Part shown: positions 62,981 through 64,000 of the stretch, in pieces
Numbering within the stretch: position 1 is the first letter of the stretch
How the letters are laid out: each line of letters opens with the position of its first letter
Assembly: GCA_032821775.1 (NCBI GenBank)
Contig: JAVLRN010000012.1
Coordinates: 1,116,001 to 1,180,000 of the forward strand
DNA from: Sanguinoderma infundibulare
Taxonomy: Eukaryota > Basidiomycota > Agaricomycetes > Polyporales > Polyporaceae
Direction of reading: 5' to 3'
Length of the DNA stretch: 64,000 bases
Program-made: the position numbers and the translations under genes
Notes under the pieces: generated by a model
What the model saw: only the letters and a program-made list of their open reading frames with translations
Databases searched by the model: none
Told to the model about the DNA's origin: nothing

Positions 62981-63612
62981 TGAGTCCACTCCTGGGGGAG
63001 GGTACCCACACTAACAGTGACGGCGAACGGGGCGGTTGGAATGGACGCTTCGCGTCTAGCAACCAGTCGGGAATTCGGAAGGTATCGGCACACGATAACT
63101 GGGGCTGACTAGACATTTAACCTCTACAAGAGCGGCTCGTCAGAACAGGGGACTGTGTGTGCAGTGCGTACTCACCTAACAGCGTTGGTTGGCGAAAGAC
63201 CGCATACCGAAACAGAGGGAGGCAGAAAGTATGAATATGCTCTGCCCACCATCAGCGGTAATGTACTCAAGCACCATAAATTACACCGATAAAAGCACGT
63301 ACACGAGCCGACCAACACTTCAAGGGAACGGCGAAGATGAGAATGGGCGGTATAACGAGGACTTGGACGCCTCGTCTAAAGAAAAAAGGGGAACAGGCAG
63401 TGTCCGACCAACAAAAAACGAACAGTTGGCGAATTCCAGTTTGTTTTCCCTATAATCACCAACCAACGTCGCTCCTCCTGAGAGCACGCCATGCTCAGTC
63501 GACGACCAAGACCTGAAGCTACGATATAATACAACAGCTTGAACTGCCAAGGAAGGATCGAAACAGACCACAACAAGCGATCTGGAGGCAACAGCCTCGC
63601 GAACACGCGCTG
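62981..63612. other. Intergenic region right of the HET relic
   Basis: About 630 bp with no recognised gene. It includes an A-rich tract near 63379-63421 and the 3' flank of the small membrane protein gene. Confidence 0.4.
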
Positions 63613-63992
63613 TTATAGTAGCCCTGCGGCATGCAGCGTACGCGTCAGCCGCGCCTCGACATCGGACGTTTCGTCGTCTTGCTGGGCTGGCTGCTCGCGG
63701 TCCTCCTCGACGTCCACGAAGCCAAACGCAAGCTCGATGTTGCGCCGAATCTGTTCGTCGTGCGCCCGCTGCTCTTCTGTGACCGGTTCCTGTGGCATCG
63801 AAGCGGCCCTGATAGATGCCTCCCAGCGCTTGACGCGGTAGAATCCAACGCAGGACGATAGAAAGAGGAACCAGCCTATGGAACGCAGCGGATGAGGATG
63901 GGGATAACCCGGGAGAAGGCGCGGAATCTATACGTACCGAGGGTCATCAGGATGAGCGCAATCCAGTCGCGGGACGTGATGGCGAACTGCAT
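63613..63992 (-). CDS. Small single-pass membrane protein, unknown function
   Basis: Two exons (63992-63938, 63875-63613) give 105 aa with matching phase. An N-terminal hydrophobic segment formed across the intron (DWIALILMTLGWFLFLSSCV) is followed by a basic Y-x-VKRWEASIR patch. The acidic, Gln-rich tail (EEQRAHDEQIRRNIELAFGF, DVEEDREQPAQQDDETSD) probably forms a helix. The domain order suggests a short anchored protein of the ER or mitochondrial membrane. I do not recognise the family. The window ends 8 bp upstream of the ATG, so an additional 5' exon beyond the edge cannot be ruled out. Confidence 0.65.
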
Positions 63993-64000
63993 GTCGAGGT

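Overview
This 64 kb window is nuclear DNA from a filamentous basidiomycete, most likely an Agaricomycete. The evidence is many short GT-AG introns (about 45-80 nt), densely packed genes on both strands, GC-rich exons, and families typical of mushroom-forming fungi: a PriB-like Zn2Cys6 factor, a divergent G-alpha subunit, a HET-domain gene and a secreted Pro/Gly-rich repeat protein. I saw no rRNA or tRNA genes and no prokaryotic features. Placement below class is inference only.

Layout. 0.8-16.9 kb is a compact housekeeping block: ZIP zinc transporter (-), HD-domain phosphohydrolase (+), PP2C phosphatase (-), TAN1 tRNA acetylation factor (+), capping-protein beta subunit CAP2 (+), Rtt106-like histone chaperone (+), divergent G-alpha subunit (-) and cyclophilin CYP10 (+). 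17-24 kb is gene-poor. It holds a secreted protein with six long Pro/Gly-rich repeats and, 1.3 kb upstream of its start codon in opposite orientation, a decayed copy of its third exon. 24-32 kb holds the ASTRA-type WD40 protein ASA1 (-), a single-pass SH3 protein (-) and a single-pass protein with NPF motifs (-). 34-48 kb holds a PriB-like transcription factor (+), an ABCC/YOR1-type ABC transporter (-) and a secretory sulfatase (-). 49-60.6 kb holds a C2-domain Pro-rich protein (+), a SUN-domain nuclear envelope protein (-), a broken quinone oxidoreductase (+) and trehalose-6-phosphate synthase TPS1 (+). The right edge has a HET-domain pseudogene split by a 565 bp non-autonomous hAT-like element with perfect 8 bp target duplications, and a small membrane protein (-).

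Most genes are unrelated single-copy genes rather than a co-regulated cluster. Divergent pairs with short shared promoters are ZIP/HD, PP2C/TAN1 and G-alpha/CYP10. Exon-intron structures were worked out by hand. For HD, PP2C, TAN1, CYP10, the Pro/Gly-rich protein, the SH3 protein, C2, SUN, TPS1 and the last small protein, the summed exon lengths are exact multiples of three. The other spliced genes are given as spans with likely exons.

The most noteworthy points are the transposon-split HET relic, a G-alpha lacking the catalytic switch II glutamine, the mosaic Pro/Gly repeat protein with its inverted exon relic, and a GC-AG intron inferred in TAN1.
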